Positions 1 to 10,600 of a stretch of 64,000 nt of DNA are shown here, piece after piece. The stretch comes from Paenibacillus tyrphae (GTDB lineage Bacteria > Bacillota > Bacilli > Paenibacillales > NBRC-103111): positions 62,001 to 126,000 of the forward strand of contig NZ_JNVM01000002.1 in assembly GCF_000722545.1 (NCBI RefSeq), given 5' to 3'. The position numbers and the translations under genes are program-made. The notes under the pieces are model-generated. The model did no database searches and had not been told where the DNA came from. It saw only the letters and a program-made list of their open reading frames with translations. Position 1 is the first letter of the stretch. Each line of letters begins with the position of its first letter.

Positions 1-1
1 A

Positions 2-169
2 ATCGGATTAGGGCTAATTGAGACCGTAGGTTATTTAGAAAATGGCAAACTTTCTATCGCTATGGTATATGGGATCGTTTATTTCATTCTCGCCATCGTT
101 TTTTCGGCGGTGTGGAGAAAATGGATGAAACGAGGTCCGATTGAGCTGATCATGAGAAAATTTTGCTGA
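2..169 (+). CDS. DUF418-family membrane protein, C-terminal end (partial)
   Basis: The frame starting at base 2 is open from the window edge to a TGA at 167-169 and gives about 55 residues. It has one hydrophobic stretch (YGIVYFILAIVFSAVW), then a basic tail ending in KRGPIELIMRKFC. A last membrane helix followed by a 'RGPxExxxRK' ending is the usual C-terminus of DUF418/YeiB-type integral membrane proteins, whose function is unknown. The start and the other membrane helices lie outside the window. The last 20 bases overlap the 3' end of the convergent gene at 150-1058. The family call rests only on this short tail. Confidence 0.55.
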   Translation: MGLGLIETVGYLENGKLSIAMVYGIVYFILAIVFSAVWRKWMKRGPIELIMRKFC

Positions 170-1058
170 GGCGGTCGCAAGGCCAAAAGCGAACGACAAC
201 CGAATCTCGTTGCTCGATAATTACCAGATCGTTAGTATGTAATTTCACCGTCGAGACCCTATATCCGTTATCGGAAAGATAGTCTCCAACTTCATGTCCG
301 TGTCTCTGAAATAAGGCCGCAATCGTCCGGGAAGAAACAGGAATTTCCTCAACTCGTTGGAGATTATCCATCTCATAGGATATCTTGGATTCATGTATGC
401 TAAAAGGAATTCGTTCACGGCAAAGATGGGTCACCGGATTAGGCAAAAATTCAAAAATGCATTTCTGGACGATTACTGCTTCTGGCTTTGTTGAATAATG
501 GATTGAAATTCCCTTGAAACTCCCGTCCGGGTTCTCCGGAACGCCTACCCATGGGTTGGAACTTTCTGGATCGAATTTCGATTTTATTTTGAAATAGAGG
601 TGTCTTAATTCAAGGAAGGTTGCACTATCTACAAATAGAGTCGATTCATGCTCTTGATCGGATTCTTGATGGAACCTGACGATCAGAAGATCCAAACTAT
701 TGTTCATGAAGAAATCATTTCTTTTGGATTCAATAATTTCTTTAAATCGAAAGAGGTGGCCTCGGATAAGAGTTAAATCATTAGCATAAAGCTCGGCATC
801 TATTTCATCCTTATTTTGAATTCCTAGATAGACAAGCATATGCTTTGGAATGGCAATCTGTCCCTGTGCTGAAACCCGATAAACATCTTGATTGTTGTTT
901 CCGAATAGAAAAGGTTGTTTTGGTCTGAAATTTATCTTAACACGCTTGCCTACACCCGACTCGAACTCCTCATATTCAAGTGTAGTTCCTGGCTTGATAC
1001 GCATTCTTTCTCTTAAATGAATAGGGATTGTAAATAAAATTGGTGCCATATCCACCAT
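150..1058 (-). CDS. Protein with two AbrB/SpoVT-like swapped-hairpin elements
   Basis: This is a 302-residue protein starting at ATG 1058, behind GGAAGGTG at about 5 nt. Residues ~5-45 (ILFTIPIHLRERMRIKPGTTLEYEEF) and ~58-100 (YRVSAQGQIAIPKHMLVYLGIQNKDEIDAELYANDLTLI, split here only for reading) both follow the AbrB/SpoVT pattern: β-strand, 'IPxxLRxxLGI', then an acidic β-strand. The second copy is the clearer one. AbrB-fold proteins bind DNA as dimers with an interlocked hairpin; two copies in one chain could make a pseudo-dimer. The remaining ~200 residues match no family I recognise. Function is unknown; a transcription regulator is the simplest inference. It lies tail-to-tail with the DUF418 gene. 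Confidence 0.5.
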   Translation of the reverse strand: MVDMAPILFTIPIHLRERMRIKPGTTLEYEEFESGVGKRVKINFRPKQPFLFGNNNQDVYRVSAQGQIAIPKHMLVYLGIQNKDEIDAELYANDLTLIRGHLFRFKEIIESKRNDFFMNNSLDLLIVRFHQESDQEHESTLFVDSATFLELRHLYFKIKSKFDPESSNPWVGVPENPDGSFKGISIHYSTKPEAVIVQKCIFEFLPNPVTHLCRERIPFSIHESKISYEMDNLQRVEEIPVSSRTIAALFQRHGHEVGDYLSDNGYRVSTVKLHTNDLVIIEQRDSVVVRFWPCDRLSKIFS

Positions 1059-1092
1059 AAAAACACCTTCCGTTCCGGTTTATGGATATAAA

Positions 1093-1123
1093 AATAGCTG
1101 TCGAGACGTTCTCAACAGCTATT
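1093..1123 (-). terminator. Rho-independent terminator of the GrpB-family gene
   Basis: On the minus strand an almost perfect 14-bp stem (AATAGCTGTTGAGA pairing with TCTCGACAGCTATT, one G-T wobble, ACG loop) is followed by TTTTTATA. It starts 5 nt after the stop codon of the gene at 1129-1647. Confidence 0.85.
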
Positions 1124-1128
1124 TTGAA

Positions 1129-1647
1129 TTAGCGGGCAGTCCAATGCCAAATCAAGGCTTGCTTTTCTACGTTTTTCACAAAATCGTCTTTTCCGTCGCC
1201 GTAACGCTCTATGTCATTTGGATATTTTTTGGCTAATTCACTTTTTAATTCGCCATAGTCCTTCGCAATTTCGGGATGATGGCAAAGGTAGTCTCTAAAC
1301 GATAGATGTCGCTCGATTTCTTGGACATTGTCATACTGAAAAGAGTGAATATGATGTGTTCGGTTGCTTCCCCCTTTACGGAAGTATCTTCTGCCGCAAA
1401 TACCGAACTCGCCCATCACTTCGTAGCCGAGCTTTTCAAATTGCATGGAATAATTATCCAATTCGTTGATGTCATGAACTACAAGCAGGATATCAATAAT
1501 GGGTTTCGCTTTCAGACCAGGAACGGAAGTACTGCCAATGTGAAAGCAATTCACTAATTCATCCTGAAGAATTTCTTTAATTTCGCGTTCTTCCTTCAGA
1601 TACTCTTCTTTCCAATTCGGATTGTGTTCCACAACAGTGATATTCAT
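1129..1647 (-). CDS. GrpB-family protein (UPF0157, nucleotidyltransferase fold)
   Basis: The chosen start (ATG 1647) follows GAGGCGAG and gives 172 residues; the longer open frame to 1716 lacks a good ribosome site. The N-terminus (MNITVVEHNPNWKEEYLKEE) and the motif GSTSVPGLKAKPIIDILLVV at residues ~37-56 are diagnostic of the GrpB/UPF0157 family. This family has a nucleotidyltransferase-like fold with acidic residues after the GS motif; no substrate is established. A His-rich stretch (RTHHIHSF) and a C-terminal WHW also fit the family. It is followed directly by its own terminator, so it is probably monocistronic. Confidence 0.85.
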   Translation of the reverse strand: MNITVVEHNPNWKEEYLKEEREIKEILQDELVNCFHIGSTSVPGLKAKPIIDILLVVHDINELDNYSMQFEKLGYEVMGEFGICGRRYFRKGGSNRTHHIHSFQYDNVQEIERHLSFRDYLCHHPEIAKDYGELKSELAKKYPNDIERYGDGKDDFVKNVEKQALIWHWTAR

Positions 1648-1732
1648 AGGCTCGCCTCTTTTCGCATTTCGTATATTCACCTTGCAATCCGTTGAGGGCA
1701 TTACATCAATATACAAAAATTGGGGAACGGTG

Positions 1733-4471
1733 TCAATTCAAAATCGTATCAATATGCGGAACCAAGGTCGTAAGAACCCATCTGCTTTTTCGGGGATCAT
1801 TTTGTATGAAACCGCCGAATTCTAACTTATCTTCCGACACGGCCGCAATCGTACCGTTAGGCGCGTTTTCATACATTTCTCGGCCTATGCGCTGCGATGA
1901 GGCTCCATTCGGATCAAAATGTCCAGCCTTTTTCCAACGATGGAAAGCGTCCTCTCCCTGCTGCAAATACCCAACAAGATTGTCGGCGACCGTTTTCTTC
2001 ACCTGGCACTTCTCCCATTTGAGCGTATTCGCCAAATCCGTCAAATCTGACGGATCGGGAGCGTTCTTTGACGTATCGATCCATCTATACTGCTCGTAAG
2101 CCTTAAGCTTCAAATCCGAATTGATTTGTTTTTCCTTGTAAAGCTCGAAATGATAAGTCGGATTTCGCTGCTCAAATTCCATCAAGGCGCTTTCCAGGTG
2201 TCCACCGCTTACTCCGCTGTTAACAAAGCTTTTCGGATCGGGCGCTTTGACGGAAATCAAGTGCTGAATTAGGTCGGCCGTAATGTCCGTATCCGTTACG
2301 CTGCTGTGTTTTTGCTGTATCTTGGGGAAGCCCTTCGGATCGGTAGTATACTTATACAGAAGTGAGGCCGACTCAAGCTCGTCCCGCAGGCGGAGAAGTT
2401 TAGATGCCTCCTGCGGCAGCAGACCCGTTACCTTCGTATCCACATAGGTCTTCATCTCGGCAACGTATTTCTCTACATTTGTCGGATCTACGGTCAGCTT
2501 CTGCAGTACCGTGCGCAAATCGTATACAGCGTCGTCGAACTCAGTGCCTTTTTCGGTATGCTGTTTGCTCAGATTCGACAGCTTTTTCCCATAGGTCCCA
2601 GCCTCTTTCTGGTATTTGCTTACCAGCGCAGGTAGATTTACCGGCTTGTCGTTGCTGAGTTGCAGCTCTGAGCCGAACAGTTGCTTCGCCTCCCCCAGCA
2701 AAACCTTCCAATTGGCGGCATTGGTGGAAACAGCCTGATCCAGATCAATCAGGAATTTTTCTTTTTGCTGAGCCTGATCCCTCTTCTTTTCCGTTTCGTT
2801 CCAATTCTTATAGGCACCCTCCTTCTGGTTTTGCAGCCCTCTGACACGGTCCGCCATGTCCGCCATATGTTCGAATAATGCCGGGGAAAAGTCGCTGGGG
2901 GCCAACAACTTCAGCTGACGGCAGCCAGCCTCCAATTCGATGCAAAAACGACTCACGAAGTCTTCTTTATTGAATATTTGCGCAGCATCAAAGGTAATGC
3001 TGATTGATGTATTTGGTGTGACCTGGGTATGATTGGCGGAGGCAATCTCGCAAGTAACCAGATATTTGTTCGTGATTGCGGTATTTTTATTTACTATTTC
3101 GAACTCCGCTTTGTTCTTGGTCATTGTTTTCGCCGCTTTTAACTCCCATGGCGTAGCTGCAAGCACGTTATCATTCACAACGGCCTCTTTTGCATACAAA
3201 GCTTCAATGGTTTTGGCGGGGCTGGATGGCGTTCTTCCATTTCTACCGACAGGCGCGACAGCAGGTACGTTGTTCAACCGGTGTTTCATGTGCTCGGCTA
3301 TACTTTCCGCCGCTTCATCCATAGGAGGCAGGTGGGTATCTTCCTTGGGGATGTACGTGGAAATAAACGCCTCCCCCGCTTGATCGACGCGGACAATGGT
3401 CACGTGCGAATCAAACGTAAAATGTACGGAATAGCCGTTATTCAACTGATTCCGTTCGATTTTGTCGGCATAGCCTTTCTCAATCGTAAGCCGGGCCCAT
3501 TTCAAATACGTACCGATGTCCGGATTGGTAAAAGGGTGCTTCTCGGCATGGGACAGCGCGGCTGCCTCGCTCTCGAAGGTTAGCGTACTTGCCGCCGCCT
3601 TTAGCTTTTTTTCCGTTTCCCCCTTATCCTCCGGGTCCAGTCCTGGCACGGTCTGTTTGGATTGCGTGTCCTGTAAAGCGCCGGCACGCGATGCATAGTT
3701 CTGTTCGACGATACTGTCGGCCAGCTTCCCCTCCGGATTGTTAGCTATGTAGAAGCTGTAATGGTTGGCAAGCAGCCGGGCATCAGTAACATCCGTACGG
3801 GCGGCTGCATAATCGAGCGCTTTTATTTTTAAGGTCATCTTTTCTTTGTCGTTAACTATATCGAACAGACGCATCCGGTCCTCCAGCGGGGTGGACGAGC
3901 CGGACAGCATGGTGCTAACTTTGGTGCCATTGCTCATTAACGCAAGAAGCTCGTCGACCTCTGTCATCAGATGATGCTGAAACCGCAGTCGCTCTCCGCC
4001 GGATTTGACCAGCTCGTGCTGATGGCCGACCTTTGCCCGATCGCCTTCTGCGTCCTTGCTGGAGTCGACAAGCTTTTGCAGCAGCTGCAGGGTGGCATCT
4101 TTATGTCCTAACTCCTCAAGCTTCAAATAATGCATGGTTAAGGAGTTGTTCATAACGACCAGATCGTTCTGTGCGGTAAACTGATGATTTCCCGTCGCAA
4201 ATTTGACGTCCAAGTACGTTTTCCATTCCGAAGCATTATCCGCGCTCATGTTCAGGACAGGATCGGCAAATTTTCGCTGTACGGCAGCACCCGCTGCCGA
4301 CTTGAACTGACGGACCAGCCGGGTCACGGCCCGGTTCCCCACCTGCTTCTGCATCTGCAGCAGAGCAGCCACTGAAACGGGAACTGCCGGCTGCGAGTGC
4401 GTATGCCGTGCCTCCGGACGGGCTGCCCTTGCTGCGCTTGACCCCGCTTGGTTACGTGTAAGCTGCCACAT
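1733..4471 (-). CDS. Large protein with a 'GNRAV...QRK' leader; candidate toxin/cargo protein
   Basis: This is a 912-residue protein. ATG 4471 follows GGAGGAG at about 6 nt. There is no signal peptide or membrane helix. Residues ~33-67 contain LLQMQKQVGNRAVTRLV and then AVQRK. In my experience this short leader precedes DUF4157 ('eCIS core') and other cargo-like domains in Paenibacillus and other bacteria, but no DUF4157 HExxH helix is present here. The middle is helical, with a charged coiled-coil-like run near residues 545-575 (NWNETEKKRDQAQQKEKF). The last ~150 residues (SGGHLESALMEFEQ, AYEQYRW, KSRWVLTTLVP) are compact and look like an enzymatic tail, but I cannot assign a family. A terminator cuts it off from the NRPS genes upstream. 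A cargo or polymorphic-toxin role is inference. Confidence 0.5.
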   Translation of the reverse strand: MWQLTRNQAGSSAARAARPEARHTHSQPAVPVSVAALLQMQKQVGNRAVTRLVRQFKSAAGAAVQRKFADPVLNMSADNASEWKTYLDVKFATGNHQFTAQNDLVVMNNSLTMHYLKLEELGHKDATLQLLQKLVDSSKDAEGDRAKVGHQHELVKSGGERLRFQHHLMTEVDELLALMSNGTKVSTMLSGSSTPLEDRMRLFDIVNDKEKMTLKIKALDYAAARTDVTDARLLANHYSFYIANNPEGKLADSIVEQNYASRAGALQDTQSKQTVPGLDPEDKGETEKKLKAAASTLTFESEAAALSHAEKHPFTNPDIGTYLKWARLTIEKGYADKIERNQLNNGYSVHFTFDSHVTIVRVDQAGEAFISTYIPKEDTHLPPMDEAAESIAEHMKHRLNNVPAVAPVGRNGRTPSSPAKTIEALYAKEAVVNDNVLAATPWELKAAKTMTKNKAEFEIVNKNTAITNKYLVTCEIASANHTQVTPNTSISITFDAAQIFNKEDFVSRFCIELEAGCRQLKLLAPSDFSPALFEHMADMADRVRGLQNQKEGAYKNWNETEKKRDQAQQKEKFLIDLDQAVSTNAANWKVLLGEAKQLFGSELQLSNDKPVNLPALVSKYQKEAGTYGKKLSNLSKQHTEKGTEFDDAVYDLRTVLQKLTVDPTNVEKYVAEMKTYVDTKVTGLLPQEASKLLRLRDELESASLLYKYTTDPKGFPKIQQKHSSVTDTDITADLIQHLISVKAPDPKSFVNSGVSGGHLESALMEFEQRNPTYHFELYKEKQINSDLKLKAYEQYRWIDTSKNAPDPSDLTDLANTLKWEKCQVKKTVADNLVGYLQQGEDAFHRWKKAGHFDPNGASSQRIGREMYENAPNGTIAAVSEDKLEFGGFIQNDPRKSRWVLTTLVPHIDTILN

Positions 4472-4549
4472 TGTCTTCTCCTCCGGAACGTAGTTATGAT
4501 CATAATTCGCTGCATTTGAACGAATCCCTTTATTTTCCTAGTAAAGACA

Positions 4550-4589
4550 AAAAGCAACTATCGCAGGAAATCCTGTGACAGCTGCTTTT
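4550..4589 (-). terminator. Rho-independent terminator of the NRPS operon
   Basis: On the minus strand AAAAGCAGCTGTC pairs with GATAGTTGCTTTT (two wobbles), with an inner CAGGA/TCCTG stem, then TTTTTGTCTTT. It lies about 30 nt past the NRPS3 stop and before the 912-residue gene, so that gene is a separate transcript. Confidence 0.8.
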
Positions 4590-4620
4590 TCTTTTTAACT
4601 TTCATACGATTGTAAGCTAA

Positions 4621-7600
4621 TTAAGAATAAACGGCTTGAGCATCTATGCTGTGCTTCACGATCTTGGTTACAATCTGCAGAATCGCTTCGGAGTTCTCGT
4701 CGATAAACCCGGGTTCGAGCACTTCCTGATGATTTCCAATCGCTTCATATTCCGTATACTTGGTTGCGGTTCCGTGACTCCACATTAATTTATCGCCCGT
4801 CGAGGCTTTCCCAGCTTCCGTCCCGCCGGCGGCAAGTCCGTGGATATTCGCTTGCACGACGCCCGTGTTAACAAGCTGATTGCTGTATTTCAGATAAGTA
4901 AGCATTTTGTTTCTTATTTTTTCTCTCATCTGCGGTACAGCCAGGAACTGCTTGTACGGATCGGCCGCGTTCTCCAGCAATCCGTTTACCTGTTGTTCCA
5001 GGATGTCTGCAGCGAGGTCTGTGCTGTGCGTTCTAAGCGCGGAATCAAGCATGATGATATCTGATACGGCGTAGCCTCTCTTCTCCATAACTTTCGCCAC
5101 TTCAAAGGCCAGACATCCGCCCACAGAATAGCCGAGGAATACATAGGGCTGCTGTTCTTGAATGCTGACAATTCGATCGGCATACCGCTCCAGCATGTCT
5201 TCGTAGGTCGGGCTATTGTCCATAAAATTGATGCCGTACAGCACGCAATGGTTCTCCAGCCGTTTGGCCAGCTCGTAATAGACCATGCCGTATCCCGCCG
5301 CCGGAGGAAAACAAAATATGGTGAGGCTGCCGTTGCGGTTCAGTTGGAAGATCCCTTGGCCTTCGTCCTGCTCCAACCGGTAGGTTAACAGCTCGCGCGC
5401 CATTTCCTCCAGCACCGGCACTTGAAACACCCGCTGTAGCGGCAGTTCAATCCCCATTTGCGTATACAGATTTTGCACCAATTGCAGCACTTTAATCGAG
5501 TGCCCGCCCAATTCGAAAAAGTTATCGTGCGCCCCGATGCGTTCCACTCCGAGCACGTTCTGCCAGATTTGCGCCAACTGAAGTTCGAGCGGGGTTCGAG
5601 GCGCGACATATTTCGCATTGAACCGCAAGCTTTCCGTCGGAGCCGGCAGCGCCTTGCGGTCGGTCTTGCCGTTGGCCGTCAGCGGCATCCGCTCAAGCTG
5701 GATGAAATACGACGGGATCATGTAGCCCGGCAGCTCTGCCGCTAGCGGTTCCCTCAATTCTCTCGGTGCGAGCTCCGTTTCCGCCGTGAAATAGGCGCAG
5801 AGCTGCTTCTGACCGCTTTCGTCCTCCCAGGCGGTCACTACCGCTTCTTTGACGGAGGGCATCTTCATAAGCTGGGCTTCCACTTCTCCCAGCTCGATCC
5901 GGTAGCCGCGGATTTTCACCTGATGGTCGATCCGGCCCATATATTCGATCGTGCCGTCCGGCAGCCAGCGGGCCAAGTCGCCTGTCTTGTACATCCGTCC
6001 GCCATTCTCGTACGGATTTGGCACGAACTTCTCCGCCGTCAGCTCCGGTCTCCGGTTGTAGCCGCGCGCTACGCCAGCTCCGCTGATGTGCAGCTCGCCC
6101 GCTACGCCGATCGGCACAAGCCGCTGCTGGCCGTCGAGAATCCAAATCTTCTGGTTCGGCAGCGGCCGCCCGATCGGCACCGTGTCCGCCAGTTCGACGA
6201 TACGCTGCGGCTCCACCTCGTAGATCGTCGAGTCGACCGTGCACTCCGTCGGTCCGTACACGTTCGTGAGCTTCACCTGTTCGCCGAACGTCGACCAGAA
6301 CGACTTCACGACCTTCGTCGTCAGCGCCTCGCCGCCGATTACATAGTGCTTCGCTCCGACCTCACCACCGCCGTTAACGCTGGCTGCCTGCATCAGAATC
6401 GCCAAATACGTCGGCGTCGCATCCGTGATGTCGATGGCGTGCTCCCGGAAAAACTTCAGCAGCTTTTCCCCGTCCATCCGCGTCTCTTCCGGCACGATGT
6501 GCAGCGACAAGCCCAGCAGCAGCGCCCCATAGATCGGCTTCACCGACATGTCGAACACGTACGGCGCCAGCTGCGCCATGTTCCGGTATTCTGGATGCGC
6601 CGCATAGATCGGCTCGAACAAGCTCAGCGTAAAGTTCACCACGCTGCGCTGCTCGATCATGACCCCTTTCGGCTGGCCCGTCGTCCCCGACGTATAGATC
6701 AGGTACGCCAGATTATTGGCCGTGGACACCGGCTCCAGGTTCGCGCCGTCCTCCGCCGGGCCCTCATACGACCACGCTTCGTCCAGGCACAGTACCACGC
6801 CGTGGAACTCCGCCGCTTTGGCCTGCTGCCAGCTTTGTGTCAGCAGCAGCTTCGCTCCGCTGTCCTCCAGCATGTAGCGGATGCGCTCCTCCGGATACTT
6901 CGGATCGATCGGCACGTACGCGCCGCCGGCTTTCAGGATCGCGAGCATACCGACGATCATCTCCAGCGAGCGATCCGTCATGATGCCGACCAGCGTATCG
7001 GCCTCAACCCCTTTGGCCCGCAGCGTCCGGGCCAGCCGGTTCGCCCGATCGTTCAACTCGCCGTACGTCAGTCGGCTGCTTTCGAACAGGACCGCCGTCC
7101 GGTCCGGCGTCCGCTCCGCCTGTTCCTCGAACAGCGCGTGGATCGTTTTTTCCCGCGGATAGTCCGCCTTCGTATCGTTGAACTGGACTTGAATCTGCGT
7201 CTGCTCTTCCTGGGTCAGCAAATTCAGCTCGCTAACGCGAATCTGTGGATCAGCCGCAATCTGTTCCAATACGCGAATCAGATGCCCCCGGATCCGTTCC
7301 ACCATCGCCTGGTCATATACGCTCGCATTGAATTCGAAACGAAGCAGCATCTCCTCGCCAGGCCCGACAATTAGATTAAAATCGTAATTCGTTTGTTCGT
7401 GCCAACTGACATCCGAAATCTCGAAGCCCGACGATTCGCCGCTTCCAGCCTCTTCCATCTTTTGCTCCATAGGATAGTTTTCGAACACCATAAGGTGACC
7501 GATCAGCCCTTGCTTCAGCTCGCTTTGCGTTTGAATCTCGTAGAGAGGATACGTATCGTAGGCTTGGGAAGCCAGAGCTTGATCCTGTACCTTTCTCATC

Positions 7601-10600
7601 GCGGAGGCAAAGCTCTCTTCCGCTTCGCAGCGGATTCGCACCGGGATCGTATTGATAAACAATCCGATCATCGTTTCAATGCCCGGAATTTCTGCCGGTC
7701 TCCCCGATACGACGCTGCCAAAAACGACGTCGGTCGTCCGGTTATACTTTTGCAGCAAAACACCCCACGCCGTCTGCATCAAAGTATTCACGGTTACTTG
7801 GTGCTGCTTGGCGGTCTGTTGAATCTGGCGCGTTAATTTTTTTCCAATGGCGCAGTCCAGCTTCCTTGGCGCATACTCTCCTGTCTGATGCGGCGTTCTC
7901 CCTGCTTGCGGGAGCAGCGCCGGCTGATCGTACCCAGCCAAGTAGCGGTTCCAATAGCCGGAGGCCTCTTCGGCGTCCTGGTCGTCGAGCCATTCCATAT
8001 AGCGGCTGTATGGCGAAACGGCGGCAAGCTCGGGCTGTTTTCCCGCCAGGGCCGCAAAGTAGGCTTGGAACACTTCCTGGGCGACAAGCGCCAAACACCA
8101 GCCGTCCATGACGATATGATGAAAGCTCCACAAAAACCGGTACGATTGCTCCCCGGTGCGAAGAATCGTTACCCGCAGCAGCGCGTCTTGCTCCAGATTA
8201 AACCCTCTAAGCTTATCCTTATCTTTCAGAGCGTCCGCATAGTTGCTTTGCTCGGCCTCGCTCATCGTACGGAGGTCTTCATAGTGCTGCTCGCTTGTTT
8301 TCCAGCGGGAAACGATTTGCAGAGGCTGGTCCTTCCAGCCGCTGTAAAAGTTCGTCCGCAAAACGGCGTGACGCCGCACTAAAGCATCTAGGCTTTGCCA
8401 AAAAGCGTCCATATCCAGACTTCCGTGAAGCGTGAACGACGTTTGTTCGAAGTAGGCTTCCGAGCGCGGGTCCAGCAGGCTGTGAAAGAGCATACCTTTT
8501 TGCATCGGCGTGAGCATGTACACATTTTCGAGCTCGCCGATATGAGCCGTTTGTGCCGTTAATTGCTCCAGCTCCCCGATCGTCAGCCCGCGCAGAAGAA
8601 CGTCGCTCGGCGTTAGCTCGGGCAGCTCCTTTGCGGCGCAGTGGGCGATCACTTCTTGCAGACTCCGCTGAAGCAGCCCGGCCAATCGTTTCATCGTTTC
8701 CTTCCGATATTGCCCGCCGCTGTAGCTCAGCGTCAGCTCCAGTTCCCCGCCCGCGATCATGCCGTTGATCTCGAGCACATAGCATCTTAAGGCGTTTTCG
8801 CTTATGGACACACCGCTGGAATAGGGCGAGAGGCGCATCGCATTGTTTTGAATATCCTGATCGAACTGACCCAAGTAGTTAAATGAAATTTCCGGCTCAC
8901 CGCTTAAGGCCAGGCTCTCCGAGCCGGACAAATAACGGAGGATGCCGTACCCGATCCCTTTGTTGGGAATCCGGCGCAGATTTTCTTTCGTCCGTTTGAT
9001 CCGGCTGGACAGCGTCTCTCTCTCTTCCATCTCCAGGATGATGGGGTACTGGCTCGTAAACCAGCCTACGGTGCGGGTAATATCGTTGTCCTGGACGATA
9101 GCTTCCCTTCCGTGCCCTTCCAGATTGACCACTACCCGATCCATTGAGGCCCAGCGGTGGAGCGCCATGCCAAGCGCCGTGAGCAGCAGGTCGTTCATTT
9201 CCGTGTTGTAGGCGCGATGGGCCGATTTTTGCAGCAGCTCCGTTTCCTCCCGGGTCCATCGTACCTTGATAGATTCGCTGTCCCGTATCTGTGCGCGGCT
9301 CTGCTCTTGATCCAGAGGCAGCCGCCTGCAATCGGCTTGCTCGGCGCGCTCCCAATATTCCCGTTCCTTCTCCATGGCCGGGCTGGCCGCATAGTCTGCC
9401 AAATGCTGCGTCCATGTGCGAAACGAATCCGTCTTATATGGAAGGCGGACCGCCCGGCCGTTCACAGCCTGATCGTAGCCTGCCGCGATATCTTCGAACA
9501 GGATCCGCCAAGAGACCCCGTCCACCACAAGATGGTGAATGGCGATCAGCAGATGATCCCCGTCCGGGCAGCGGAATAGTCCGAGCTTCATCAACGGGCC
9601 GTTCTCCAGATCGATGCTGCCCTGAATCTCTCCCGCTTTGGCTTCGACCGCGGCGGCGCAATCGGTCCGTTCCCTGAAATCGTAAACTTGCAGGCTGTAC
9701 AATTCGCCTTCGTCCACTCCCCGGTTCCAAGCGCTATACCCGCCATCCGTCCGCCTGAAGACCATGCGGAGTGCGTCATGATGCTCGGCAATTGCCCGCA
9801 TCGTCCTCCGGAGCGCCGTTTCATCGAAGCCCTCTTCCCGGAACAGCATCACCGCTTGATTATAATGGTGCGGATCGGCCGTCGCCTGCCCCAAAAACCA
9901 GTGTTGAATGGGCGTAAGTCCCGAGCTGCCTTCCACTTCGCCCTGATCGGCGGTTCTGCTGACGGGTTGGACATGCAGACTCAATTCGGCCGCGGTCGGG
10001 TATTTAAATATATCTTTAATTTCAAGCCTGTAACCGGCCTGGTACATTCTGGAGGAGACTTGGATCGATTTAATGGAGTCGCCGCCAAGGCTGAAAAAAT
10101 TATCCAGCGTCCCGATCGGTTTCGTGCCCAGCACCGTCTCCCATACAGAGACGAGGGCTTGTTCTATCGAGGTCCGGGGAGGCACATACGCCGCTTCCGA
10201 CTGACGGCTTCCCTCCGGAGCAGGCAGTGCTTTGCGGTCGATCTTGCCGTTGGGCGATAGCGGCATCCGCTCCAGCTGCACGAAATACGACGGAATCATG
10301 TAGCCCGGCAGCTCTGCCGCAAACGCCTCTCTCAGTTCTCTCGGTACGAGTTCCGTGTCTGCCGTGAAGTAGGCGCAGAGCTGCTTCTGTCCGCTCTTGT
10401 CCTCCCGCGCGATCACTACCGCTTCTTTGACGGAGGCCGTCTTCATAAGCTGGGCTTCCACTTCTCCCAGCTCGATCCGGTAACCGCGGATTTTCACCTG
10501 ATGGTCGATCCGGCCCAGGTATTCGATATTCCCGTCCGGCATCCAGCGCGCCAGGTCGCCTGTTCGGTACATCCGCTCTCCGGGTTCGAACGGATTGTCC

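Noticed and set aside
5923..7374. Long plus-strand open frame opposite NRPS3 (483 codons)
   Set aside because: It is Arg/His/Leu-rich, has no ribosome site and lies antisense to the A10 domain. It is a GC-skew shadow, as are similar plus-strand frames at 36914-38224 and 38507-40264.
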